This document shows, one piece after another, positions 26,333 to 35,414 of a stretch of 57,066 bases of DNA; position 1 is the stretch's first letter, and each line of letters opens with the position of its first letter. Source of the DNA: Bacteroidales bacterium (GTDB lineage Bacteria; Bacteroidota; Bacteroidia; Bacteroidales; JAGONC01); the NCBI GenBank assembly GCA_028716265.1, contig JAQUQD010000009.1, forward strand, positions 1 to 57,066, in the 5' to 3' direction. A program made the translations under genes and the position numbers. The notes beneath the pieces were generated by a model that saw only the letters and a program-made list of their open reading frames with translations, was not told the DNA's origin and did not search any database.

Positions 26333-27694
26333 TCAGAAGTGGAAGCTGATCCCGGCGCGGACCCCAAAGGAGTACGGTGGCCAGCCGGATTCACTCGCGT
26401 CATAGACTGTTTTAAAATACTGCCGGTATGTTGGTTCCAGCGACACGCTGATCTTGTTGGTTACGAGATACCGGGCGCTGATGCCCGTGAGGAATTGCCA
26501 GTTGCTGTGCCTCCTTGTGGGCGTCTGATCTTCCATCTTTATATTTTCTGCAGTCAGGTCAGCGAAGTCCAGATCCGATTTCTTTTCATTCAACAGCAGC
26601 GACAAGCAGGGGCCACCCACCACAGAAAATGAGAACCTTTTGTGATTCAGGAACGAGTACCCGACCTGAATAGGGATCTGCAGGTAGGTATAGGCATTAT
26701 CGGTCCGGTAGGTTTCATTGTAGAACACCGTATCATAAAGACCATGTTCGTCAACGCTGTAGGTGATGGAATCGTAAACCGGATTCCCTTCACCTTCAAA
26801 CGTCATCCCGATGTAATAGCCCGTCATCTCATATTTACTGTAATTCACCTGATAGTTGCCGTCGTCCTGGGAACGGCTTATACCCGCTCCCGAACGCAGG
26901 ACCAGGTTTCCTAAGTGAACAGAGGCAAGGAGCTCCTGCGTAAAGCTTGACTCGAATTTCCCCGGGTCGGTCCGGTAATTGGTCCATTCCGGCAGGAAAT
27001 GAATGCCGGCCGAGAATTGTGCCGGATCTCTGTAGTCTGCTTTTCTTAAACGGATCCGTTCATCCTGATGAATGTTTCGGCAGGTCATCGGGAAGATCCC
27101 GGGTGCGACATGGGATTCGCCTGACAGGAAAGGTGACTCCAGAGGAGGCAGCCTTCTCAGTGATTGTGAAACCTGTGCAGTGGAAGGATTTGGAGTTAAC
27201 TGATCCTCATTTGCACGGAGATCGCGGTCAGAGGGTGGTACCTTTTCGCTGGTGCCGCTTCGTTCAGTCATTGGCGGAGTGGATCGTTGATGGTTATCAT
27301 GGGGATTATCCTGGAGTATGTTTCCTTGCTTTGCGGATGAATATTCAGTTTGAATAGCCTGAATATCAGTGGTACTAGGGGGAGCCTGATAGACGGCTGA
27401 TGTGTTTTGATCATGAAGCGATTCCGATGGAATGGTCAGATCCGTCGTCAGCCCTTTTCCGGTAACGTTTTCACGTTCAGTTGAAGAGGGCCAAATCAGG
27501 TAGGCGGTCACACCTGCTCCTGCAAGAAGCAGTGCTCCGATGATATTCTGGATGCTCAGCAGGTGGAAAGGACCAGTATGCAGATGGTTGAACCTGCTTA
27601 CGATGTTGTTCCAGACCTTCCCGGAGGGCTTGACCTGGTATCCCTCCAGTTTTTGCCGGAACAGATCATCTATTTTATCACGTTCGTTTTTCAT
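26333..27694 (-). CDS. Anti-sigma-like membrane protein fused to an outer-membrane-type beta-barrel domain
   Basis: 453 residues from the ATG at 27694, one base after the sigma factor stop (the longer frame to 27739 overlaps the sigma gene). N-terminal cytosolic ~45 residues (MKNERDKIDDLFRQKLEGY...VWNNI) resemble Bacteroidota anti-sigma heads. One hydrophobic segment (IIGALLLAGAGVTAYLIW) is followed by a long Ser/Thr/Pro/Gln-rich stretch. From ~residue 225 there are beta strands (FSAGIHFLPEWTNY, LVLRSGAGISRS, YLQIPIQVGYSF, ending FGVRAGISFHF with terminal Phe). Coupling to the sigma gene supports sigma control. How one chain would hold both an inner-membrane helix and a barrel is unclear. Confidence 0.75.
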   Translation of the reverse strand: MKNERDKIDDLFRQKLEGYQVKPSGKVWNNIVSRFNHLHTGPFHLLSIQNIIGALLLAGAGVTAYLIWPSSTERENVTGKGLTTDLTIPSESLHDQNTSAVYQAPPSTTDIQAIQTEYSSAKQGNILQDNPHDNHQRSTPPMTERSGTSEKVPPSDRDLRANEDQLTPNPSTAQVSQSLRRLPPLESPFLSGESHVAPGIFPMTCRNIHQDERIRLRKADYRDPAQFSAGIHFLPEWTNYRTDPGKFESSFTQELLASVHLGNLVLRSGAGISRSQDDGNYQVNYSKYEMTGYYIGMTFEGEGNPVYDSITYSVDEHGLYDTVFYNETYRTDNAYTYLQIPIQVGYSFLNHKRFSFSVVGGPCLSLLLNEKKSDLDFADLTAENIKMEDQTPTRRHSNWQFLTGISARYLVTNKISVSLEPTYRQYFKTVYDASESGWPPYSFGVRAGISFHF

Positions 27695-27695
27695 A

Positions 27696-28268
27696 TTACC
27701 GTTTATTTGCATAATCCAGTGAGCGATGGAGAATAACATTCCGCAACGTTCTCCTGGCTTTGAATAACTGGGTCTTGGAAGTATTGACAGAAATATTCAG
27801 AGTTTCAGCGATTTCCTGATGGGAATAACCCTCAATCGCATACATATTGAAGACCAGCCTGTATCCATCGGGCAAATCCTGCACCATTTTCATGAGATCA
27901 TCTTCTGTAAGGTCTTCAACGGGCAGGTTATCATTTTCTTCCCCTGTCTCACCGGGCGGATGTGTTTCTTTCATTTCTTCCAGGCTGACGAGAAATCCTT
28001 CTCTCGCCTGTTTGTTGTAATGGTCGACCGCCGTATTGACCATGATCCTTCGGATCCAACCTTCCAGTGATCCCTCCTGCCGGTACTTGCTGAGGTTGGT
28101 GAAGACCTTGATGAATCCTTCCTGCAGCACATCTTCTGCCTCGGCCAGGTTTCGGCCATAACGAAGGCATACACCAAGCATCTTTGCAGCATAGCGTTTG
28201 TAGAGCAGGGCACAGGCCTTACGCTTTCCCTGAATACACCCCTCAACTAGCTTCGGATCAGGGATCAT
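27696..28268 (-). CDS. ECF-family RNA polymerase sigma factor
   Basis: 190 residues. Region 2: LYKRYAAKMLGVCLRYGRNLAEAEDVLQEGF and KYRQEGSLEGWIRRIMVNTAVD. An acidic linker (~residues 105-125) is followed by region 4: LPDGYRLVFNMYAIEGYSHQEIAE and the helix-turn-helix LNISVNTSKTQLFKARRTL. Translationally coupled to the anti-sigma/barrel gene. It may control the downstream surface proteins; targets are not shown by the sequence. Confidence 0.94.
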   Translation of the reverse strand: MIPDPKLVEGCIQGKRKACALLYKRYAAKMLGVCLRYGRNLAEAEDVLQEGFIKVFTNLSKYRQEGSLEGWIRRIMVNTAVDHYNKQAREGFLVSLEEMKETHPPGETGEENDNLPVEDLTEDDLMKMVQDLPDGYRLVFNMYAIEGYSHQEIAETLNISVNTSKTQLFKARRTLRNVILHRSLDYANKR

Positions 28269-28379
28269 CCGGTCGGTAATTTACAGGTAGACGATTCATC
28301 TTCAAAAAAGTTGTCTGAAGATAACAAAACTTTACCCCATGCGAACACAGGGATTAAACTATTTGATCTAAAGATAGAT

Positions 28380-28407
28380 AAAAAACCGGCAGACTGCACT
28401 CCTACCG
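28380..28407 (-). terminator. Intrinsic terminator at the end of the deiminase gene
   Basis: On the minus strand CCGGTAG (28401-28407) pairs with CTGCCGG (28385-28391), one U-G wobble, 9-base loop, followed by five U (28380-28384). The stem overlaps the deiminase stop codon. It separates this gene from the downstream sigma unit. Confidence 0.75.
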
Positions 28408-31209
28408 GGTAAGGATCAGTTTGGCGGCAGTGGTTTTACCTTCAGAGGTTATGCAAAGAAAGTACACTCCGCCGGGGGCCGGTACTCCTGAATCGCTGGT
28501 TCCATCCCACTGCAGCGAACTCGTGCCGCCAGGGGCCCGGAATTCTCCGAAGGATTTGATCCGTTGCCCGGAAAAATCAAAGATAACGGCTTGGAGGGTC
28601 CTTTCACTGTTCAGATCAAGATCGATACGCACCATGTGGCTGAACGGATTTGGCGATAATTTCACAGAAACATCATTCTGCATGTTGCTGTCCGTTCCAG
28701 GGATCAGGTCGTAATCTATCCCGACGATCACCTGATGAAGATCGTACTGGGATAGAATATCAAGGGTATCATACACCATCCAGACCAGGGGGCTTAACAC
28801 TGGTAAACCGATTTTAACATTAAGTGTCAGCGAATCACCTCCACCCAGCATGTATGGCAGGGTAATCTCCCAGGGTTCGATATACCACAAAATCATACCC
28901 CAGCCCCAATGTTCGATTTCATTGATCTGGACGCTGTAAGGAGTAGGATTCTTTATGGTAAATTCCTGGCCCTGCTCCATCTGGTCGTAATTCAGGTAGA
29001 TCAGGGAATCCTCTGACAGGGTGAGATAGGGAAGCCCCTGAACGGTGAACAGGACGGGCAGTTCGATCTGGGGCTCATCCGGATCATTCGAGGAAATGAT
29101 CAGCTGGCCGTTGTATTCTCCGGGATCCAGTGTGGTAGCATCAAAGCCCACTTCGATCTGTGTCATTCCGCCCGGGACGACAAAACCCGACGTGGGGACA
29201 GGGCTGAGCCATGGTCCAGGATCGATGGTTTTCCGGAAGGTCATGGTAATACCGGTCGCCTGATGCCCACCCTCGCTGAAGGAATCTTCGATCCATATTT
29301 TCCAGATCCCCATCATGGTTTCCCCGTTAAAGGCATCCGAGTTGACGGTATAGGTTCCAGGGGCGATGTTGCCTGATATCTGGAAGATGGTCCCTGAAGG
29401 AGATTCCACCCAGAACGAGGCCCCATTGATCAAACCGGGATACATAGTGTACCAATCGTATGTGATGCTCCACTGGCTGATGACCTCATCCTGCCCGACG
29501 GTCACATCCGTCCATCCCAGTTCCTCGTAGGTGTTATCAGTAAAGGCAGTGGGCGATGGGCTGTCAGGTACCTGATAAGGAAAATGCTCATAGCTGACCG
29601 TGTTTGGCTCTATTTCAAAATTGAGCTGCATGTTACCTGTGTTGTGGATGAGCAGGTAATAGGTGATCGAAGATCCTGTGAGGCAGGATCCGGCAAGATG
29701 ATCTTCATCGATAAGGATATCAGGCTGGTAGTTGACCTGGATCCTGAACTGATGGGGATCAGCAGATCCGATGTACGGATGATTGGCCGTATTTCCCGCC
29801 TGATCCGTTGCGGTGATGAAATAGGAGATCACGTCGTTTTCACTGGCACCGGGAATGGAGGCTGTGTAGAGAGTATCATTCTGGGTGGTCATGACGATGG
29901 GAATGAAACTTCCGCTGTTGATCCTGTAATAGACTTTGACAGACGTCGAGTTCAGAGCGGCACCGCTCATGGGAACGACAGTTGCCTGGACAGGATATGT
30001 GTCCTGTTGTGGTTTTGTACCCCATAAAGGCATATGCCTGATCCATAACATATCCCTATCTGCTATACCTTTGGCACGGCAGTGGATGGCATCGGTATTT
30101 TGCCAGTCGGGGCCCTCTTCCGCATAAGTTCCAATGATTTCGTAACCGGGCATGGCTTCCTCGTAACCGGCAATGGCTTCATCATCCCACGGACCTCCTG
30201 TCAGGGGAACGAACACTTTATTGTTGAGGATCAGGGAATTGGTATAGGGTGTGCCGGGAGATGTACCCGGAGTAAAAACCCTATACACTTCATAAGGTTT
30301 GCCCCATCCGCTGGTCTGTCCTTCAAAATAGGCAGCGATACTTTCAAATTCTCCGTAGCGCGGATCATTCGATGGTACCTGCCCGATAAGAACCTTATCC
30401 ACATCCAGGAACTTTCCCCAGCAATCGATGTGTTCAATGTATTCATTCAGGGGATCATCCAGCACATGGTAATCACTCAGGCCCAGGTATGCAGACATCA
30501 TCGAATCAACTTCTTGGGGAGTCAGCGGCGGATTTTGCAGGCTGGTATTTGCATTCTCAGAATAGACCAGTGTTGTGGAAGCCGATATGCCATAAAAGTC
30601 GGTCATATAATTGCCCCCGGTATGGACCACATCCATTCCAAACAAATTGACGCCCAGCACGTTTGCAACTACGCCCGGGATGTTGTCATCGTTGGGACGG
30701 GGACGGTTGTACGGGAAATCCACGATTCCGAATTCATAGTTGCCATCGATGATGAACCATGGGCCGTAGTCTCTTGTCCAGTAAGAATCCGATTGGGCAT
30801 AGATGAAGCTGCAATTCTCCAGGTTGACGCCGTTATTCGCATAAAGACCCCTCACCGTATTCTCCTGTTCGGAACCGGTGACGATCGTGGTGACGAGAAT
30901 GTCCTGAGACATTTCTGCGATCATGGAACAGGGTATTCCCAGGGGATAGCGGATCAACACAGCCTCCATGCGGGCGAACTCCGCCACGTTATAAATGGGG
31001 CCATCGGCTGGATCGGTCGGTGTGAAGCTACGGTTATCCCAGGAACGGATCATCATTTCCTCTTCACTGAGATAATGCATCTTTTTCCAGACAGGTATGT
31101 CTTTATCCTGCTGGGCGGTGGCGGGGAGGATTGACGCACACCAGAAAAGTACCATAGAGGCAATGCCTGCAGTAATGCTCCGGAGCAAGGGAAAACTATT
31201 CTTCAGCAT
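28402..31209 (-). CDS. Secreted peptidylarginine deiminase (PPAD-like, agmatine deiminase fold) with T9SS domain
   Basis: 935 residues from the Met at 31209 (a start at 31242 is possible, but a -7 box lies at 31228-31235). After the signal peptide (ILPATAQQ), residues ~70-395 form the guanidino-group deiminase domain: WTRDYGPWF (Asp147), NRPRPND (Arg169, Arg171), HIDCWGKFLD (His260, Asp262) and DAIHCRAKGIADRD (Cys377). The order and wording match Porphyromonas PPAD, including NSLILNNKVFVPL and AMPGYEIIG; the two Arg of NRPRP correspond to the PPAD residues said to bind the substrate C-terminal carboxylate. Then an Ig-like domain as in PPAD (~395-500), a P/homoB-like jelly roll (~565-660), an HYDIN-like domain and a type A T9SS domain. 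Predicted to citrullinate C-terminal arginines outside the cell. Confidence 0.88.
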   Translation of the reverse strand: MLKNSFPLLRSITAGIASMVLFWCASILPATAQQDKDIPVWKKMHYLSEEEMMIRSWDNRSFTPTDPADGPIYNVAEFARMEAVLIRYPLGIPCSMIAEMSQDILVTTIVTGSEQENTVRGLYANNGVNLENCSFIYAQSDSYWTRDYGPWFIIDGNYEFGIVDFPYNRPRPNDDNIPGVVANVLGVNLFGMDVVHTGGNYMTDFYGISASTTLVYSENANTSLQNPPLTPQEVDSMMSAYLGLSDYHVLDDPLNEYIEHIDCWGKFLDVDKVLIGQVPSNDPRYGEFESIAAYFEGQTSGWGKPYEVYRVFTPGTSPGTPYTNSLILNNKVFVPLTGGPWDDEAIAGYEEAMPGYEIIGTYAEEGPDWQNTDAIHCRAKGIADRDMLWIRHMPLWGTKPQQDTYPVQATVVPMSGAALNSTSVKVYYRINSGSFIPIVMTTQNDTLYTASIPGASENDVISYFITATDQAGNTANHPYIGSADPHQFRIQVNYQPDILIDEDHLAGSCLTGSSITYYLLIHNTGNMQLNFEIEPNTVSYEHFPYQVPDSPSPTAFTDNTYEELGWTDVTVGQDEVISQWSITYDWYTMYPGLINGASFWVESPSGTIFQISGNIAPGTYTVNSDAFNGETMMGIWKIWIEDSFSEGGHQATGITMTFRKTIDPGPWLSPVPTSGFVVPGGMTQIEVGFDATTLDPGEYNGQLIISSNDPDEPQIELPVLFTVQGLPYLTLSEDSLIYLNYDQMEQGQEFTIKNPTPYSVQINEIEHWGWGMILWYIEPWEITLPYMLGGGDSLTLNVKIGLPVLSPLVWMVYDTLDILSQYDLHQVIVGIDYDLIPGTDSNMQNDVSVKLSPNPFSHMVRIDLDLNSERTLQAVIFDFSGQRIKSFGEFRAPGGTSSLQWDGTSDSGVPAPGGVYFLCITSEGKTTAAKLILTR

Positions 31210-31227
31210 ATGGATAGTATAAAGGTG

Positions 31228-31235
31228 CAAAAGTA
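31228..31235 (-). promoter_or_regulatory. Possible -7 box (TACTTTTG) for the deiminase gene
   Basis: TACTTTTG on the minus strand fits TAnnTTTG, 18 bases before the ATG at 31209. No TTG at 20-base spacing. It supports the shorter start. Confidence 0.4.
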
Positions 31236-31319
31236 AGGACATTTAAATTTACCTGGTGTTAAAATGAAGGATGAAGAATAACAGATTAAAGATAAAATTC
31301 AGGGATCCTGCGTTGAGGT

Positions 31320-34300
31320 TCATGGTCCACCGGGAAAGACAATGCTGCACGGTGCAGTCACCCTGATCAGGTAGGCTTTCCCTGATTCCAGTGTGGTAAG
31401 GGTGTAAATGTTCATGGAGGGCCACCAGATCCTTGGGCCTGCAATTTCCTTGACTATTTCCAGGTTTTCCCCGAGAGCGGTCAATATGGTGGATTCCTGT
31501 GTGGAGATGTCCTCCGGTGATATCACCGGCAGCAGATTCCACCCCGGCAACAGGGCAATCGCGGGATCAGCCAGGCTGCTGCCTGTGATCACGGCATTGA
31601 CCTCGGAATTTGTTTTTATGTAGTAACCCTGGCCAGCTTCCCAGCTGATCAGGGTGTTCACATTCCCATCAGGCCAGTACGCATCTTCCAGGTCCGACAG
31701 GACCTCCAGAGCGTTGCCAACCTGATCGAACATGACCTCCACCGAGTCATTGATGGGTACGACATACGAAGAAATACCGCTCCAGCCGGCAGGTATGAGG
31801 ACAGGATCGATATAGCTGAAAGCAGCCAGTCCCCCCAGAAGGGTCTGCCCCCCCGGGGTGTACACCTTCGGGCCAAGGGCATATTTCGGGAGCGCCTCAA
31901 AATCTTCTGCCAGTGACATGGAATGGATTTTCCACATGAACGGTTCACCAGGCATAAATCCATCTCTTTCGGGTGTAGCGGGGTCATCTCCGTAAGCCCA
32001 TATATCCACAGGCATCGTTCCTTTCCAGCGTGTGGCTCCTGCACAAACCGGCTGCCCGTTCTGTTCAAAAAAGACGCCGATATAGTCTCCTTCGGCGATG
32101 GGCTGGCCGTTAATGGTCGGTTGGGAGCTTACCAGGACGTGGAGCAGGTGATGCGTGGGGGTAAGCATCATCATCCAGCCGGGTGGTACCACATACAGCC
32201 TGGCTGCCTGGGAAACTGCGGGTGGGTCACAATCTCCAGACACAATGCAGCGGTATTGTTTTTCGTTGAGGGACGGCGAAGGGGAAAGGATGCTCATGGA
32301 ATGTGTGGAGGTTCCTGTATAGATGCCGGTATCTGCCAGGTCGATCCAGCCTTGTTGTACGGAGTGGAGGGTCTGCCACTGGTAATTCAGATCTTCCCTG
32401 AGGGGGATCTGAAAGAGCGCGTTCTGACTGAACTCCACCACCCGTGATGCCGGCTGCTGGATAATGGCAGGAACAGGACTGACATTCACTTCCAGAGTAG
32501 CTGGTGTTCCTAGTCCGCAGGGATTCACCCCCCTGACCGAGATCAGTCCGCTGGCTATGACAGAGTCGAAGGTGATGGTGATCTGGTTGGAGGTGCTTGT
32601 TCCGCTCATCCCCTTGGGAAGGAGCCACTGATAACTCTCCGCATGCAAAACGGGTTCGATGAAGTATGTACTTGTTTCTCCTTCGCAGGTCTGGCCTGCT
32701 CCCTGTATTGGGCCCCCTGCCTGGGGTAGGGAACCGACCACAATAGGCAGTGACGAAGCCATCCCCTCGCCGCATTCATTGATACCATGGACGCTGATCG
32801 TTCCCGAAGCGGACTGCGGTCCGAAAGTTACCAGGATAGCGGATGAACTGCTGTTCCCTGTGGCACCGGGAGGCAATGTCCACTGATAGCTTTCTGCTTC
32901 CGGGATCGGGTCAATCTGGTAGGGTACCTGGGTAAGGCCCTGGCATACCTGGGGCAAGCCGCTAATGATGCCAGCCGGAGAAGGGACTCCGATCACATGG
33001 ATCAGCGCGGTATCTGTCATCGCCACAGTGTCGAAGGCATTGTATGCATTCAGTGTAACATTGAACGTCCCGAAAGTATTGTAGGTCACTTGGGGTTCAG
33101 GCTGTGTGGAGGACGAGGGCGTTCCTCCGGGAAACTGCCACAACCGACCTGTGACGATCCCGGTGGAGGTGTCGTGAAAGGTTACGGTGTCTCCCTGGCA
33201 GATAAGGCTGTCAGACACGGTGAAATCCATCTGGATAGAGGGATTGAGATAGGAGATCTTGTAGGCGGCGTCCCAGACGATCGGGGGCACCGTCACCGCA
33301 AGGCTGCCGCCAGTAGTGGCTTTTATTGCCGAAGAATCAGGCAACCCGCTTGATCCGTTGTACCATTGCACCGAATAGTAACTATTGTTCAGCCCTGAAA
33401 AGTTCATCACACCGCCGCTCAGGGGAGAGGGTGTGCCGTACTGGTTAATGTATTCATAGTTATAAAACCTGTTCTGGACCCAGCCGCTAACCTGGTTCGG
33501 AGACTTCAGGGCGAAGCTTCTGCATACCGGTGCGTAGTTCACGAAGATATACTTCTCGACCTCAATATAGAAACTACCTGAATTGTCCACGAAGATCTCA
33601 TGGCTTCCTACACCCACATTGACGGAATAGGTGGAATTGGGACTGGCTATTTTACTGAGAACCTGCACCCCGTCAATATAGATTTTCAGGGTCGACAGCA
33701 TCACATTGCTGCCGGTCTTGACTTTAAATTGTCCTGCTTTAGTGTAGTTCACAAAAAAATGGGGGGGGTTACGGCTTCCAGGATAGAAATAGCCGTACAG
33801 CATATAGCTAAGGTAACTGTTACGCGGAACAAGATCGCCGCATGTTTCGACGGTGAATTCATTCACCGGTGAAGGTGAGGAGAACTTTTTGTATCCCGGC
33901 AGGATCTCTGCGTCCATGTTGTTGTTCGCAGTGCAGAACACGCTGACCGGCTGGTAATTCTTCTGCAACAGGGGGAGTGACTGCATGAACAGGGAAACAG
34001 GCTTGAAATGCCGGTAAAGATGCTGCGTGTGGATATAACTGTCCCAGTGCCACGGGGTGGCTGCGCCGAAGGAGCCCGATAATGCGGTGGCCCAAAGGGA
34101 ATTGTGCAGGGAAATACCGTCGGGATCCAATGCGATGATCTCCGAAGGCGAGTGCCCGAGCCCGAACTCACCGATGATGCTGGGCTTGTCCCACTGGGTA
34201 AGGTAATGCCGCGTTCCCGCCCACAGGGCAAGTTCAAGGTCCGGTGTCGTCCGGTACAGGTGGATCTGGGTAAAATCGGTCATGGTGTTCTCCCACATCT

Positions 34301-35414
34301 CCGGATCGTGACTGAAATTGGCATAGCTGGGAGAAACGGGCCGGTGATGGATATCCAGCGAGTCGAGGTACTGGCCTGTATGGATCAGCCAGGCGGTGAT
34401 ATCATCCCGGTGGTCGTCGAAATCGCCGGTGTTGTCGGTTTCAGTGAACAGCTCCCAGGCGGAGAGATGGGCTGAATATCCCCAGCGGGCGTTGATATAG
34501 CGCAGTTTCTGCTTGTAGTAATGTTTTGCCGTACTGTTGGTAAAAAAATTCCAGGTGTTCTGGCATGGACCTCCGTTATCCGCGTTGTAGGGGCTCCATT
34601 GCCAGTCGTTGTTGCTCAGGGTGGAAACCTCGTTGTGGATCAGGGGGCACAGCTGCACGTAAAGCCCTTCCTCTTCCGATTTGTTCAGCACCCAGTCGAG
34701 CCACCAGGCTATGTTCATGCGGTTGGCGTAGTTCCCGAGCCCGGTGTTGCTCCACTCGATCCCAAACGACCAGGGTGCCATGATGATCTTGATGAAGTTG
34801 GCGTGGCTGGCCACCAGGCTATCCATCCAGGTTTCATATACATAAAATCCTCCTGCATATAAGTTCCAGGGGATCGACATGCCTACGGGGAAAAAAGGTT
34901 CACCGTTGCTGAATTTCTGAAAATAGGTGTTGGAATTACTGATAAAACCGGGGCTAGAAGAGGGGACGCAGACGAAATAGAATGTAGCTGAATAAGCGGT
35001 GCCTGTAGCGTCCTTACAGACAACGACGTACGACCATGTTCCTGTTTCTTTCGGACAGAAACGGATCTTCCAGTAAGGTACACCCGACGGCATCAGGGCA
35101 CCGTCGGGGGGATTAGGCAAAAAATCCTGAAAATAAAATCCGTCAACCGTGTACACTGTGCCCGAAGGAGAAGTAAAGGATCCTTTCAGGTTCACCTGGC
35201 CGTAATCGAACGGATTCATGTATTGGGCCGACATGATGACACTGACCTCCAGCTTATTGTACCTGCCAACCGTGTCGTTGTTAACCCAGATGGAGTCATA
35301 TATGGCAAGGGCGCGGGCTTCAAAGGAAAGGGGCAGGAAACAGCAGATGAGCCAGATGGTATGCCACGGATGAGGCCTGCATCTGACCGGAAGAAGGGTG
35401 ATCATCGGCATCAT
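31320..35414 (-). CDS. Giant multidomain glycoside hydrolase (DUF5060 + GH-A-type TIM barrel + PKD/Ig modules)
   Basis: 1364 residues starting at 35414, where ATG overlaps the upstream stop as ATGA. A signal peptide (HTIWLICCFLPLSFEARA) leads to a DUF5060-like beta domain (IYDSIWVNNDTVGRY ... GTWSYVVVC). A GH5-like barrel follows: FFPVGMSIPWN, MAPWSFGIEWS, AWELFTETDN (probable acid/base Glu325) and SIIGEFGLG (probable nucleophile Glu416). Then a PKD domain (SLICQGDTVTFHDTSTG), two PKD-like 'ESYQWxLP' modules and an Ig-like module. The C-terminal ~250 residues are two GW-type beta blocks (IPAGWSGISSYVVP; LPGWNLLPVIS). There is no recognisable T9SS domain, unusual among its neighbours. Substrate not predictable. 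Confidence 0.8.
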   Translation of the reverse strand: MMPMITLLPVRCRPHPWHTIWLICCFLPLSFEARALAIYDSIWVNNDTVGRYNKLEVSVIMSAQYMNPFDYGQVNLKGSFTSPSGTVYTVDGFYFQDFLPNPPDGALMPSGVPYWKIRFCPKETGTWSYVVVCKDATGTAYSATFYFVCVPSSSPGFISNSNTYFQKFSNGEPFFPVGMSIPWNLYAGGFYVYETWMDSLVASHANFIKIIMAPWSFGIEWSNTGLGNYANRMNIAWWLDWVLNKSEEEGLYVQLCPLIHNEVSTLSNNDWQWSPYNADNGGPCQNTWNFFTNSTAKHYYKQKLRYINARWGYSAHLSAWELFTETDNTGDFDDHRDDITAWLIHTGQYLDSLDIHHRPVSPSYANFSHDPEMWENTMTDFTQIHLYRTTPDLELALWAGTRHYLTQWDKPSIIGEFGLGHSPSEIIALDPDGISLHNSLWATALSGSFGAATPWHWDSYIHTQHLYRHFKPVSLFMQSLPLLQKNYQPVSVFCTANNNMDAEILPGYKKFSSPSPVNEFTVETCGDLVPRNSYLSYMLYGYFYPGSRNPPHFFVNYTKAGQFKVKTGSNVMLSTLKIYIDGVQVLSKIASPNSTYSVNVGVGSHEIFVDNSGSFYIEVEKYIFVNYAPVCRSFALKSPNQVSGWVQNRFYNYEYINQYGTPSPLSGGVMNFSGLNNSYYSVQWYNGSSGLPDSSAIKATTGGSLAVTVPPIVWDAAYKISYLNPSIQMDFTVSDSLICQGDTVTFHDTSTGIVTGRLWQFPGGTPSSSTQPEPQVTYNTFGTFNVTLNAYNAFDTVAMTDTALIHVIGVPSPAGIISGLPQVCQGLTQVPYQIDPIPEAESYQWTLPPGATGNSSSSAILVTFGPQSASGTISVHGINECGEGMASSLPIVVGSLPQAGGPIQGAGQTCEGETSTYFIEPVLHAESYQWLLPKGMSGTSTSNQITITFDSVIASGLISVRGVNPCGLGTPATLEVNVSPVPAIIQQPASRVVEFSQNALFQIPLREDLNYQWQTLHSVQQGWIDLADTGIYTGTSTHSMSILSPSPSLNEKQYRCIVSGDCDPPAVSQAARLYVVPPGWMMMLTPTHHLLHVLVSSQPTINGQPIAEGDYIGVFFEQNGQPVCAGATRWKGTMPVDIWAYGDDPATPERDGFMPGEPFMWKIHSMSLAEDFEALPKYALGPKVYTPGGQTLLGGLAAFSYIDPVLIPAGWSGISSYVVPINDSVEVMFDQVGNALEVLSDLEDAYWPDGNVNTLISWEAGQGYYIKTNSEVNAVITGSSLADPAIALLPGWNLLPVISPEDISTQESTILTALGENLEIVKEIAGPRIWWPSMNIYTLTTLESGKAYLIRVTAPCSIVFPGGP

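Noticed and set aside
28402-31209. Plain agmatine deiminase
   Set aside because: The NRPRP arginines, PPAD-like Ig domain, signal peptide and T9SS domain point to a secreted peptidylarginine deiminase; cytosolic agmatine deiminases are about 350 residues without these.
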